Of a DNA stretch of 64,000 nucleotides, positions 1 through 8,488 are shown in pieces; the first letter of the stretch is position 1; each line of letters starts with the position of its first letter. This stretch comes from Mesorhizobium loti. GTDB lineage: Bacteria; Pseudomonadota; Alphaproteobacteria; Rhizobiales; Rhizobiaceae. The stretch is from NCBI RefSeq assembly GCF_001510895.1, contig NZ_LPWA01000112.1, positions 19,387 to 83,386 on the forward strand, read 5' to 3'. Below the pieces are notes generated by a model. The model was not told the origin of the DNA. It saw only the letters and a list, made by a program, of their open reading frames with translations, and did no database searches. A program made the position numbers and the translations under genes.

Positions 1-141
1 CGGAACGCCCTGAGAGAAGTCGGAGACGGTCTCCCGGTCGGGCAGCCGGGTCTGCGCCAGGCGCCGTCGCAGGTCGGCAAGGTCGGCGTCCGCTATGTTG
101 ATCAGGAAGGGACGGATGGATTCGGATGTCTTGGTGGTCAT
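1..141 (-). CDS. Epoxide hydrolase, N-terminal fragment (runs off window)
   Basis: The first 47 residues of a protein that continues beyond base 1. They begin MTTKTSESIRPFLINIADAD and contain LADLRRRLAQTRLPDR and SDFSQGVP, the typical opening of the epoxide hydrolase N-terminal domain that precedes an alpha/beta-hydrolase fold. Enzymes of this family open epoxides to diols in the cytoplasm; the catalytic triad lies outside the window, so the activity is inferred from family only. The ATG is preceded by a good ribosome site, GAGGAG, seven bases upstream. The gene is divergent from the winged-helix regulator that starts at 323, which makes it a natural target of that regulator. Confidence 0.75.
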   Translation of the reverse strand, partial: MTTKTSESIRPFLINIADADLADLRRRLAQTRLPDRETVSDFSQGVP

Positions 142-226
142 TGGTGTTCTCCTCGAGATTTGGTTGGTTTGCGTGGGTGCACTTTCGTGCTGGAAAGGAC
201 CTACGCTCATGGCGCCGAGAACACCC

Positions 227-256
227 GTTAGGCGCCGTTAGCCGGTGTTAGCTGCT
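227..256. promoter_or_regulatory. Three GTTAG direct repeats at 10-bp period (candidate operator)
   Basis: GTTAG occurs at 227, 237 and 247, each followed by five more variable bases, in the divergent gap between the epoxide hydrolase and the regulator. OmpR/PhoB-type winged helices usually bind head-to-tail repeats spaced by about one helical turn, and the neighbouring regulator has such a domain. Operator function is an inference from spacing and position. The repeats also cover the possible GTG start at 245, which favours the ATG at 323 as the regulator start. Confidence 0.4.
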
Positions 257-322
257 CATAATGCCGGCTCTCGCGGCAGGCATTTGACGCATCGCGGTGC
301 TGCGCTATTAATAGCCTGCGCC

Positions 323-3170
323 ATGGCAACAGCCGTCGATCAGAGCAAGGACCGGTTGTCGTTCGGTCCTTTCCAGCTGCTGGTGAGCGAAAGGCTCCTC
401 ACCAGGGAGGGCACTCCGATCGACCTCGGTGCGCGCGCTCTCGACCTCTTGATTGCGCTGGTGTCCTCCCCGAACGAAGTTCTCAGCAAAAGGGACCTGA
501 TGGCGCGCGTCTGGCCCGACGTCATCGTCGAGGAAGGCAGCCTGCGCTTTCACATGAACGGCCTGCGCAAGGCGCTGGGCGATGGCAAGGAAGGCGCGCG
601 CTACATCGCCACGCTCGCCGGCCGGGGTTATTGCTTTGTGGCACCGGTCTCACGGGCGGCGGGACCCGCTGAAGCCAGGCCCGCCGCTCCCCACGGTTTT
701 GCGCATGCCAACCTTCCCAATCGTCTGAGCCGCATGGTCGGCAGGGAAGACGACATCCTCAGGCTGTCGGCCCAGCTGACCGCGTCGCGCCTCGTCACCA
801 TCGTCGGCTCCGGTGGCGTCGGCAAAACCACCGTCGCGATCGCGGTGGCGCATCATCTGCGCGAGAGCTTTGATGGCGCCGTTCTGTTCGTCGATTTCGG
901 GATGGTGAGCGATGCCGATCTGGTGGCGCCCGGCGTTGCCTCTATGCTGGGGCTGACGGTCGGCTCCGGCGACGTTCGGCCGAGCCTGATGGCGTATCTT
1001 CGCGACAAGCGGATCCTGCTGATCCTCGATACGTGCGAGCATCTGGTCGAGGCCGTCGCCGTTCTGGCCGCGGGCATCGTCGAGGCAGCACCAGAGGTCC
1101 GCATACTGGCCACCAGCCGCGAGGCTTTGCGCGCGGACGGCGAGCGCGTCTACAGGCTGCCGGCCCTGCGTTGTCCGCCGGACGATCCGGACATTACGGC
1201 CGCAGCCGTCCTGTCGTTTCCGGCTGCCCAGCTGTTCGTGGAGCGCGCGGCGGCGAGCGGCGCCAACCTGGACATCGGCGCGGCCGAGGCGCGCATCGTC
1301 GCCGGCATTTGCCGCAAGCTCGACGGCGTCGCGCTCGCCGTGGAGCTGGCGGCGCGGCGCGTCGAGACGTGCGGCCTGCCGCAGACCGCGACGTTGCTCG
1401 ACCAGCATCTCAAGTTGGAATGGCAGGGTTCGCGCACGGCGCCGCCCCGCCAGAAGACACTGCAAGCCACGCTCGACTGGAGCTTTGGCCTGCTCAGCGA
1501 AGCCGAACGCACGGTGCTGCGCCGGCTCGCGATATTCGTCGGCTATTTCAGCTCGATGCGGCGCTCTATGTCGCAGCCGGCCCGCCGCTCGACCGATCGG
1601 CGGTGTTCGCCGCGATCGACAGCCTCGTCGCCAAGTCGATGCTGGCGACCGATCCCGCCGGCGCCTCGATGCGCTACCGGCTCCTCGACACGACACGTGA
1701 TTACGCGCTCGAACTGGAGGCTGCGGACGGTGAACGCGCCGAACTGGTCGCCCGCCACGCCACCTGCTACCGGCGCTGGCTGGAGCAGTTCGGGGCTCAT
1801 TGGCCGGCCTTGTCCGGCGCGGAACGCGTGCCGCATTTCGTTGCGCTCAACAATGTCCGCGCGGCGCTGGAACGGTGCTTCGGTCCGGCCAGCGATATCG
1901 AAATCGGCGTCGCGCTCGCCGCAGCCGCCGCGCCGGTCTTCCTGTCGATGTCGCTGCTGTCAGAGTGTCATCGCTGGTCGGAGCGCGCCTTGTCCGCGCT
2001 CGGCGAGGCTGCTCGCGGCGGAGCGATCGAGATGCAGCTGCAGGCGGCCCTCGGAGTCTCTTCGATGTATATGCACGGCGGCCAGCAACAGGCGCGCGGG
2101 GCCCTGAGCCGAAGCTTCGAGATCGCCGAGAGCCGCGGCCAGGCCCTCGAACAGCTCAGGATATTGGGCCCCATGACCATGTTCCACCTGCATACCGGTG
2201 AGTTCAGAACCTCGCTTCACTACGCGAGACGCTTTTCGGCCGTTGCCGCAACGGTGCAGGACCCCGCCGTGGTCACATCCGCTTGCTCGATGTTGGGCGA
2301 TACCTTGTACTTCTGTGGCGAGCTCGGCAGTGCCCGTGTGGAGCTCGAGGCAGCACTGGCGAGCGGACGGCGGCACAAGCGGACCATGGAAAGCTATCTC
2401 GGCGTCGAAGGGAAAGACCTGGCCGGCGGGATGCTGGCGATGAATTTGTGGTTGCTTGGCCATCCGGCACAAGCCGCCGACCGCGCGCGCCAGACAATCG
2501 TCGAAGCCGCGGAGATGGATCATTCCTTGACGCTGTGCATCGCATTGTTCTGCGGCGTCGCCGTGTTCCTGTGGAGCGGTGATCTCGCCGGCGTGAAGAA
2601 CACATTGAATGGCTGGTCTCGTTTGCGGAGTCTCACTCGCTGACACCTTATGCCGTTGTCGGACGCGGCCTCGCAGGCGAGGTCGCCCTGCGCCGGGGCG
2701 AGGTGAAGGCCGGCGTCGAAACCTTGCAGCAATGTCGCGAAACGCTCCATGCGGCTAGGCACGAGGTGTTCACGACCACACTTGATCTCTCGCTCGTTTC
2801 GGGGCTGGCGGCCGTCGGTCGGTTTGACGAAGCCATTGCATGCGTCGACAGGACCATCGAGCGGGTGGAGGCGAACGGTAGCCTTTGCTGGATGCCGGAG
2901 CTGCTGCGCATCCGGGGAGAGATCCTGGAGAAGATCACGGATGAGAGGGGGGCCGAAGCAGCGTACTGTCGCTCGATCGAAATAGCCGACCAGCAGTCGG
3001 CGTTGTCCTGGCGGCTGCGCGCTTCGATGAGCCTCGCCCGGCTGCAAGCTCGACAAGATCGGAGCGATGAAGCTCGGCAAGGGCTTGCTGAAACCTATGC
3101 TCGATTCAGCGAGGGGTTCGAAACGACAGATTTGAAGGCTGCCCGACTTCTGTTGGCAACGATCGGCTAA
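323..3170 (+). pseudogene. Winged-helix / NTPase / TPR-type transcriptional regulator, two frameshifts
   Basis: A large regulator with an N-terminal OmpR/CadC-type winged helix (residues about 10-105, FGPFQLLVSERLL to GRGYCFVAPV), a STAND-like ATPase with P-loop VGSGGVGKTTVA and the signature LILDTCEHL, and a long helical C-terminal region resembling TPR repeats. Reading is broken twice: near 1547 (FVGYFS continues as LDAALYVAA one frame over) and near 2614 (NTLNG continues as LVSFAESHSLTPYAVVG). One missing base at each point restores a protein of about 949 residues, the usual size of this family. A GTG at 245 would add 26 residues; the ATG at 323 (MATAVDQSKD) fits better. It probably senses a ligand through the ATPase/helical part and controls the divergent epoxide hydrolase. 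Real decay and sequence error cannot be told apart here. Confidence 0.7.
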
Positions 3171-3436
3171 CCTGCCATCAGTTCGGTGTCGCGCTGGCTC
3201 TGTCAACTTCTATCGAATTTGGACGAGCGCTATTGCGCCTCCGAGGCGGCCGCTCGCTGCGGAAGATCTGCATGTCCTCCGTTGGTCGCTTGGCAGCTTT
3301 CAGGCTTATTTCAATTGTTCGACGATAGTCGTCACGATGGCCGCTTTTGGCGTTACTTGCTCGTTCTGATGAGCGACCGCGTCCTCCACTCAGAGCAGGA
3401 GCTCTCGGCGGAGGACGCCTCAGCATAACTCCTGAC

Positions 3437-4075
3437 TCACAACGATCTCAGAAAGGCCATGAGATCCTTGTCCTCCTTCCATGAGCGAGGGGGTCGTGGC
3501 TGACCGACTTCGCAAAGAGCCACGGCGTTGGCTTTCAGCGTGAGGTCAATTTCGGCATAGATGTTGGTGGTGCTGATCGAGACGTGGCCGAGCCAGGCGC
3601 GGATGGTATTGATGTCCACGCCAGCGAGAACGAGGTGGCAGGCTGTCGTATGGCGGATCACATGCGGGGTTATCGTTCTGTCAGCCAGTTCCGACACCCG
3701 GGCCGCGCAACGCTCGATCATGCGATAGACCCCGAAGCGGGTAAAAGGCGTTCCGAGCCTGCTGACAAATACGGCGTCATCGAACGAGCGACCAAGGATC
3801 TCGACTGCCAGAACTCGTTCGGTTTCCGGCCACAGTGGGCACTGGCGCGTCTTGCCGCCCTTCCCGTGCAGGGTGGCAAGATCGTGACCGCTATTCCCGC
3901 TCCCGATCTGCAGGTCGCGCACCTTCAACTGCGTGGCCTCGGAGACACGCGCCCCGGTGTTGTAGAGAAAGAGCAGAAGGGCGTATTCGGTGCGGCCGCG
4001 CTTGGTCTTGCGGTCGGGCACGGCGAGCATCGCCTCAATTTCCGCCCTGGTCAGCCATCCGATCGGTGGCGACAT
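3437..4075 (-). CDS. Tyrosine recombinase, catalytic domain only (5'-truncated integrase)
   Basis: 212 residues holding the whole catalytic domain of a phage-integrase-type recombinase: Arg in YNTGARVSEATQL, Lys in HGKGGKTRQCPL, HVIRH, LGH in WLGHVSIST and the nucleophile Tyr in TTNIYAEIDL. Relatives are usually 310-400 residues long with an N-terminal SAM-like core-binding domain; here the protein begins directly at the WLTRAEIEAML stretch, so roughly the first 100 residues are gone. It is therefore probably unable to bind att sites. It sits at one edge of the ICE core and points away from it. It could be one of the several recombinases found in tripartite ICEs or a remnant of a separate element. 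Confidence 0.8.
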   Translation of the reverse strand: MSPPIGWLTRAEIEAMLAVPDRKTKRGRTEYALLLFLYNTGARVSEATQLKVRDLQIGSGNSGHDLATLHGKGGKTRQCPLWPETERVLAVEILGRSFDDAVFVSRLGTPFTRFGVYRMIERCAARVSELADRTITPHVIRHTTACHLVLAGVDINTIRAWLGHVSISTTNIYAEIDLTLKANAVALCEVGQPRPPRSWKEDKDLMAFLRSL

Positions 4076-4160
4076 GGCATGCCGCTGTCCTTGTGCTCAT
4101 GGTGTTTCCTTCGTCGGGAAAGGACCGGCCCACGGCCTTCCAGAGGGCGATCGGGCGACG

Positions 4161-4282
4161 GCCGGTCCGGACCGGCAATGGCTTCGCCCGGCTATTTTCC
4201 GGCGGCCCTTTTCCACCCCATGCGGCGAGCCGCATGGGACCCCGTCTTCGGGCCTTTCCATCGCCAAGCAAAATAGCCGGGC
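4161..4282. repeat. Cluster of nested palindromes in a 330-bp non-coding gap
   Basis: Between the truncated integrase and the next gene lie a perfect 16-bp palindrome GCCGGTCCGGACCGGC (4161-4176, with a partial copy GTCCGGACCGGC at 4333-4344), a 22-bp inverted repeat CCCATGCGGC/GCCGCATGGG (4217-4238), and around it 13-bp arms GCCCGGCTATTTT (4186-4198) and AAAATAGCCGGGC (4270-4282). I see no gene here. The arrangement could be recombination-associated DNA, a structured leader for the gene at 4406, or an origin-like site. Confidence 0.6.
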
Positions 4283-4405
4283 TTCGCCATCCTCCACTCC
4301 GTTCCGGCCCTGCGCTGATGCTGCGGGTGCAAGTCCGGACCGGCTGTCGCCTTCGTCGCCATGAAGGCCGCGATGGGCGCGGCCAATCCGCCGAAGGAAG
4401 CCGCC

Positions 4406-4966
4406 ATGAGCAACCAGCACGACACCGACTTCGGACCGCAACACGCATCGTCCCCAACTGATCACGTCCTCCAGGAACTGCAGCTCTACGGTTACCGTCC
4501 GTTCGAAGACGAACCAGATCCGCGACCGCTTCCGGAGGGTCACGTAATTGCAGCCAGCATCGCCGACATTTTCGATGCCCTGGTAGTGGCGCTGTCCGAC
4601 ACGCGCCTCGAGCCCGACCTCGAGGAACTGCTTTGGGGCACGGTAAACCTCTTCCATCGCGCAACCGATCGGATCGAACGCGAACTCGATGACAACGAAC
4701 TCGCTCAGCGGCGCCTGCAACGCGAACAGGACGGCTCCGAGGTCAAATCCGTGGAGCTGGTGCGCCGGCGATCGCCTTCGGCCTGTCGATCACCATCGAG
4801 ACCGCAATGGTGCGGGCTCGAGACAGACAGGATCAAGGAGAACCACAATGGCTTCCATCGGCACCTTCAAGAAGTCCGGCAACAACGAGTTCACTGGCGA
4901 AATCGTCACGCTCAGCGTCCAGGCCCGCGGCGTCCGCATCGTCCCCGAAAACCGAGCCAACGGTGA
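4406..4966 (+). pseudogene. N-terminal part of a DUF2493-type (SLOG-like) plasmid/ICE protein, 3'-truncated
   Basis: Starts MSNQHDTDFGPQHASSPTD after a GGAAG ribosome site. Residues up to about 120 (LQLYGYRPFEDEPDPRPLPE, then RIERELDDNELAQRRLQREQ and DGSEVKSVEL) match what I recall of the N-terminal segment of DUF2493 proteins carried by rhizobial plasmids and ICEs. After about base 4760 the sequence loses that resemblance, becomes arginine-rich and runs 119 bases into the following DUF736 gene. The conserved C-terminal SLOG domain is absent, so this looks like an internal deletion joining the 5' part to the DUF736 leader. The family call is from memory and moderately certain; the truncation is inferred from the abnormal overlap. 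Confidence 0.5.
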
Positions 4967-5174
4967 GAACGCCCCCAGTCACCGGGTCTTCGTCGGCCGA
5001 GTAGAGATCGGCGCCGCCTGGGCCAAGCAATCCAACGAGGGCCGCAACTATCTGGGTCTCAAGCTCGACGATCCGAGCTTCACCGCCCCGATCTTCGCAA
5101 ACCTGTTCGACGACGAAGACGGTGAGGGCCACAGCCTGATCTGGTCCCGCCCGAGCCGCCGCAACAAAGAATAG
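4848..5174 (+). CDS. DUF736 family protein
   Basis: A 108-residue protein starting MASIGTFKKSGNNEFTGEIV, with the DUF736 hallmarks: a beta-rich N-terminus, the central HRVFVGRVEIGAAWAKQSNE segment, NYLGLKLDDPSF and a C-terminal LIWSRPSR. AAGGAG lies seven bases before the ATG and fixes the start. DUF736 proteins are small, of unknown biochemical role, and are nearly always found on alphaproteobacterial plasmids and ICEs next to conjugation genes. A second, more divergent copy lies at 8150-8485. No signal peptide or membrane segment is visible. Confidence 0.85.
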   Translation: MASIGTFKKSGNNEFTGEIVTLSVQARGVRIVPENRANGENAPSHRVFVGRVEIGAAWAKQSNEGRNYLGLKLDDPSFTAPIFANLFDDEDGEGHSLIWSRPSRRNKE

Positions 5175-5187
5175 GAGGCAAATAAAA

Positions 5188-5215
5188 GGCTCCGCCCGGC
5201 CAACCGGGCGGAGCC
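5188..5215. terminator. Strong hairpin after the DUF736 gene
   Basis: GGCTCCGCCCGG and CCGGGCGGAGCC form a perfect 12-bp stem with a 4-base loop, 13 bases after the DUF736 stop. The A-rich run lies on the left side, so the classic U-tract would be on the minus-strand transcript; on the plus strand it is a hairpin without a U-run. It probably separates the DUF736 unit from the DUF2285 gene. Confidence 0.6.
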
Positions 5216-5359
5216 TCAAGTGACCCGCTGCAGTGGTAGCGCGGGCAGCCGGAGCGATGCCAGCACAGCATCGCGCAATGCTCATTGATCTCCTCCACCG
5301 CTGGGGTGACATCTGTAAGGATCGTGTTTTAGGTCTCGCATGTTGGGGAAGTGCAAATC

Positions 5360-5614
5360 ATGATCGAGCCGTTCGACGACACCGCTCCCACGGGGGACGA
5401 ACTCACAGACTATGACCGCAGCCACATCAAGCTCTACATGCGCTTGTTCGACGCCGATGCCGACGGTGCTGATTGGCGTGAGGTGGTCAAAGTTCTGTTC
5501 GGGATCGACCCGGCAAAGGAGCCGCAGCGCGCTCGACATGTCCACGATACCCACTTGGCGCGGGCGCGCTGGATGACGCGCACTGGCTACCGCCACCTTC
5601 TGCGCCAAAAATGA
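5360..5614 (+). CDS. Small DUF2285 protein, QseM-like antiactivator
   Basis: 84 residues from the ATG at 5360 (MIEPFDDTAPTGDELTDYDR), preceded by GGGGAAG; a GTG at 5351 would add three residues. The whole protein is one DUF2285 domain, a helix-turn-helix variant: DYDRSHIKLYMRLFDADADG, ADWREVVKVLFGID, LARARWMTRTGYRHLL. In ICEMlSymR7A of Mesorhizobium the antiactivator QseM is a stand-alone DUF2285 protein of very similar size that binds the activators TraR and FseA and keeps transfer off in most cells. Here it lies just upstream of an FseA-like gene, which supports the same role. It is not proven: many small DUF2285 proteins exist and no partner QseC gene is next to it. Confidence 0.7.
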   Translation: MIEPFDDTAPTGDELTDYDRSHIKLYMRLFDADADGADWREVVKVLFGIDPAKEPQRARHVHDTHLARARWMTRTGYRHLLRQK

Positions 5615-5744
5615 CACCCTCGCGAATATTTCCAGGAGTGATGCTTTTTCAGCATTACGCGATGCGTCTTAGGGGCCTTCCGCCAGTCGCCAGAGTCGGG
5701 AATCGATTCGTGCACAACTTGCAGTTTTAGCGAGGAGCTGCACG

Positions 5745-6510
5745 ATGAAGCCCGACACGTCGCATTGGCGAGACAACAGCAGCTACGACTTCTTCGACGA
5801 CTTGCCGGTCGAAGGCCTGGCTTGGGAGTGTCTGCGCCGCTCAGACTCCTACCAACGGCACTATCTGACCCTTGTGCGCGAGGGGATTGAAAGAGATCCC
5901 TTCCCAACCGAAGCACAGAAACGCTGGGGGTTGCGATTTCGCGGCCCGACCCGACTTGTCCGCATTGATGCAAGACGTTTTGTGGTCACCTCTGGCCAAC
6001 CCTGCGGTGATGACCCTCATGGCATCGCCAGATTTCCTGTCAGGCGAATCTTCCACATCGCCCGTTGAGGTTGGCAAACAGCACGAGAGCCCACAGGGAT
6101 TTCATGCCATCCGCGATAGTGGGATCGCGACACAGCTGCTTCTCCTTCCCGGGAGCGCGGCGAGCCGTTCCCTCACGGCCTTGATCCCGCTCGATTCCCA
6201 GGCGCTCGGACGGGTCGAGGCCCTCGTCCGTTTCTGGCGCTCCTGTCACGGCCGGCCCGTGCCGCCGGATACACGAATGACCAATCAGCAAAGGCGCCGC
6301 CTGCGCCTCATGATGCAGGCCGCCGATGGCCGCAAGAACGGCGCCAGCTACCGTGAAATCGCGACCGCTTTCTATGGGACAGGGCGTGTTGCCTCCAATC
6401 CGTGGAAAACATCGTCCCTTCGCGACACCGTGATCGGTCTCGTCAAGGGCGGCGGTGCCATGATTTCCGGTGGTTATCTGCAACTCTTGCGCCACCGCAA
6501 GCGGGCTTAG
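5745..6510 (+). CDS. FseA-like excision activator (DUF6499-DUF2285), two frames joined by +1 frameshift
   Basis: The first reading frame (5745-6068, MKPDTSHWRDNSSYDFFDDL) carries a DUF6499-type N-terminus; the second (open from 5872, ending 6510) carries a C-terminal DUF2285 domain (RRRLRLMMQAADGRK, GASYREIATAFYG, SSLRDTVIGLVKGG, YLQLLRHRKRA). The join by homology is near 5967-5976, where RIDA in frame one meets QDVLWSPLANPAVM in the +1 frame. The joined product is about 254 residues. In ICEMlSymR7A, FseA is made from two overlapping frames by programmed +1 ribosomal frameshifting and activates the excisionase gene rdfS. The direction of shift agrees here, and the rare codon AGA (5973-5975) follows GCA at the likely slip point. 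GAGGAG precedes the ATG. The alternative is an ordinary 1-base insertion. Confidence 0.7.
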
Positions 6511-6638
6511 CGCCCTGGGGTGGCAATATCAGGCCCCCCAATCTTCCCCATCCCTCACGAAGCCTCCTTTCCGCCACCGTGATCGCCGTCCGCCGCTGAG
6601 CGCCAGCGGTTCACCGAAGCCCCACGGAGGCCCGACAA

Positions 6639-6920
6639 ATGCGACCTGATCTAGCCGTTTTGCCGCCGCGCTTTCTGCGCACCAAGGAAGCTGCCGAGTT
6701 CCTCAGCCTGTCATCGCGCACGCTCGAAAAACACCGCACTTACGGCACGGGTCCCGCCTACCGCAAACTTGGCGGCCGCGTCGTCTATGCCGTTGACGAC
6801 CTCCAGGCCTGGGCTCAGCGCGGCGCGGTGACTTCGACTTCCGACCCTCGTGGTTCCGTGCTTCCCGCCAAGCGCCATCCGCCGGCGGCTTCCACACCGA
6901 CCGGGCGCTACGTGCGCTGA
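6639..6920 (+). CDS. RdfS-like excisionase / small HTH DNA-binding protein
   Basis: 93 residues with a MerR/excisionase-type helix-turn-helix at about 12-60: RFLRTKEAAEFLSLSSRTLE, KHRTYGTGPAYRKLGGRVVY, AVDDLQAWAQ. The proline- and serine-rich tail has no recognisable fold. GGAGG lies eight bases before the ATG. In Mesorhizobium ICEs the recombination directionality factor RdfS is a protein of this size and fold, activated by FseA, and its gene lies close to traF and the relaxase gene. Here the order FseA-like, this gene, DUF2840, TraF gives the same context. It would bind the att site and turn an integrase from integration to excision; the only integrase in the window is truncated, so its partner would have to be elsewhere. 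Confidence 0.7.
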   Translation: MRPDLAVLPPRFLRTKEAAEFLSLSSRTLEKHRTYGTGPAYRKLGGRVVYAVDDLQAWAQRGAVTSTSDPRGSVLPAKRHPPAASTPTGRYVR

Positions 6921-7020
6921 GCTTCGAGAGTGATGCAAAGGCGCCTCTCATGCTCACGCAGGCGCATCCACCACCAACCACGCATCGCAGTTGCTTTCCG
7001 CAAGATCAGGAGACAGGCCA

Positions 7021-7539
7021 ATGGGCACTGTCGTTGACTTCCCTTCAGGCCGATCGGCACCAGGCGCTATTGCCGGCGAAGGCTTAACTCATGTCGAACT
7101 GACTTGGGTCGAGAAAAAGATCGAGTACTGGATCCGCTTCGGTTCGGTCGCTCGGGAGAAGGTGATCGATCGCCGCCGACGCATTGTCTCCTTTCGTCCC
7201 GGTGACATCTTCGCCTTTGTCCGATGGGCAGCAAATGACTTCGACACGATCATCTCCCGCGTTGATATCGTGCGCGCGGTCGCCGAGGGCGAAGCCCATC
7301 AGACGCTGCCTTTCGTGCGGCCCGGCGGTGCCATTTTGCTCACGGCTCAAGACCGGCCCAAGGTCGAGCACGTGCTGCAGACGATCGATGGCATCGAGCA
7401 ACTCGGCATCGATCCGGCAACAGTCTCGCCCGATCACTGGCGACACGTCCACAACCGAATGACGGTTGGGCAGGCGCCTCGTACTTATACGCTGGATCTT
7501 CACCGAGCCTACCTCCTGCGTCGGCGGATCCAGCCATGA
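7021..7539 (+). CDS. DUF2840 family ICE protein
   Basis: 172 residues starting MGTVVDFPSGRSAPGA, preceded by AGGAGA. It shows the DUF2840 pattern: LTHVELTWVEKKIEYWIRFG, DRRRRIVSFRPGDIFAFVRW, LPFVRPGGAIL, VLQTIDGIEQLGIDP, DHWRHVHNRM. No catalytic motif, signal peptide or membrane segment is evident. The family has no known biochemical role; it occurs almost always directly upstream of traF in alphaproteobacterial ICEs. The stop overlaps the start of traF by four bases (ATGA), so the two are translationally coupled. Confidence 0.8.
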   Translation: MGTVVDFPSGRSAPGAIAGEGLTHVELTWVEKKIEYWIRFGSVAREKVIDRRRRIVSFRPGDIFAFVRWAANDFDTIISRVDIVRAVAEGEAHQTLPFVRPGGAILLTAQDRPKVEHVLQTIDGIEQLGIDPATVSPDHWRHVHNRMTVGQAPRTYTLDLHRAYLLRRRIQP

Positions 7540-8081
7540 TGCGGTCACCGATTGTCCTCGTGGCAGCATTGGCGGCAATGGGAGCGCTCTACCCAGTCCT
7601 CAAGCCAGTGCCGTCGAAGTTTGTCTGGAACGCGTCGGCCAGCGCACCGATCGGCCTCTATCGGATCGATGCCAAGGGACCGTTCGGAGCCGACGACCTC
7701 GTCGCCGTCGAGCCGCCTGAAACGCTTACAACGTTCCTGGCTGACCGCGGCTACCTGCCGAAGGGCGTGCTGCTTTTGAAGCATATCCTTGCAGCCTCCG
7801 GTCAAACCGTTTGCCGGAACAAGCTCACGATTTCGGTCGATGGCGGTGCCGTAGGCGTTGCGCTTGAGCACGATCGCGTCGGCCGCGGCCTGCCGACCTG
7901 GCAGGGCTGTCTACGCATTCCGGTCGGCGCCGTTTTCCTCATGAACCGCCGGGTCCGCGACAGCCTCGATGGCCGCTACTTCGGCCTCATCTCCACCGAT
8001 CACATCATTGGCCGCGCGGTCTCGCTGTGGACCGACGAGCAGGGCGACGGCCGCTTCCAGTGGCGCGCACGAACGCGGTGA
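7536..8081 (+). CDS. traF: Conjugal transfer S26-family peptidase TraF
   Basis: 181 residues with an N-terminal hydrophobic segment (about 5-22) and the TraF/signal-peptidase S26 fold. The nucleophile Ser36 lies in NASASAPIGLYR and the catalytic base Lys82 in GVLLLKHILAASGQTVCR; GAVFLMNRRVRDSLDGRYFG is the C-terminal conserved box. In RP4-type systems TraF cyclises or matures the pilin TrbC in the periplasm. No trbC lies in the window, so here it has lost its substrate gene or that gene is elsewhere. It is coupled to the DUF2840 gene and followed 68 bases later by a DUF736 gene. Both catalytic residues are intact. Confidence 0.85.
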   Translation: MMRSPIVLVAALAAMGALYPVLKPVPSKFVWNASASAPIGLYRIDAKGPFGADDLVAVEPPETLTTFLADRGYLPKGVLLLKHILAASGQTVCRNKLTISVDGGAVGVALEHDRVGRGLPTWQGCLRIPVGAVFLMNRRVRDSLDGRYFGLISTDHIIGRAVSLWTDEQGDGRFQWRARTR

Positions 8082-8149
8082 GCGCACCACCGGCGGCGCC
8101 TTCTCGTGCCGCCCGATCGTCACCGCGCATCAAAGACAGGAGAAAGCAC

Positions 8150-8485
8150 ATGCCACAGATCGGAGAATTCATCCGCCATCAGACCGGTTATTCTGGACGA
8201 ATCCAGACGCTCAATCTCAACCTTGAGGTCGCGATCGTCGCGACCGAGGCGAGCGATGCGGACAATGCACCCGACTATCGGGTGCATGCCGACAGCGAAG
8301 ACGGCAGCACGATCGGGGCCGGTTGGAAACACTCCAGCGAGAAGGCCGGCGAGTTCGTATCACTGCAGATAGACGACCCGACTTTCGCGCAGCCGATCCG
8401 CGCTTATCTGTTTCAGAACGGCGACGACAAGAAGTCCTGGTCATTGCAATGGTCGCGCCAGCGCGACCGCGCCGAGAAGGACTGA
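8150..8485 (+). CDS. DUF736 family protein, second copy
   Basis: 111 residues starting MPQIGEFIRHQTGYSGRIQT with ACAGGAG before the ATG. It keeps the DUF736 layout (strand-rich N-terminus, APDYRVHADSED, IGAGWKHSSEKAGEFVSLQI, DDPTFAQPIRAYLF, WSLQWSRQRDR) but is clearly diverged from the copy at 4848-5174, so this is an old paralogue and not a recent duplication. It lies between traF and the lytic transglycosylase, with the next start three bases after its stop. Function unknown. Confidence 0.85.
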   Translation: MPQIGEFIRHQTGYSGRIQTLNLNLEVAIVATEASDADNAPDYRVHADSEDGSTIGAGWKHSSEKAGEFVSLQIDDPTFAQPIRAYLFQNGDDKKSWSLQWSRQRDRAEKD

Positions 8486-8488
8486 GCG

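Noticed and set aside
3178..3428. Opposing 80-codon frames in the gap before the integrase
   Set aside because: No motif, no ribosome site, low-complexity Arg/Ser composition; treated as non-coding.
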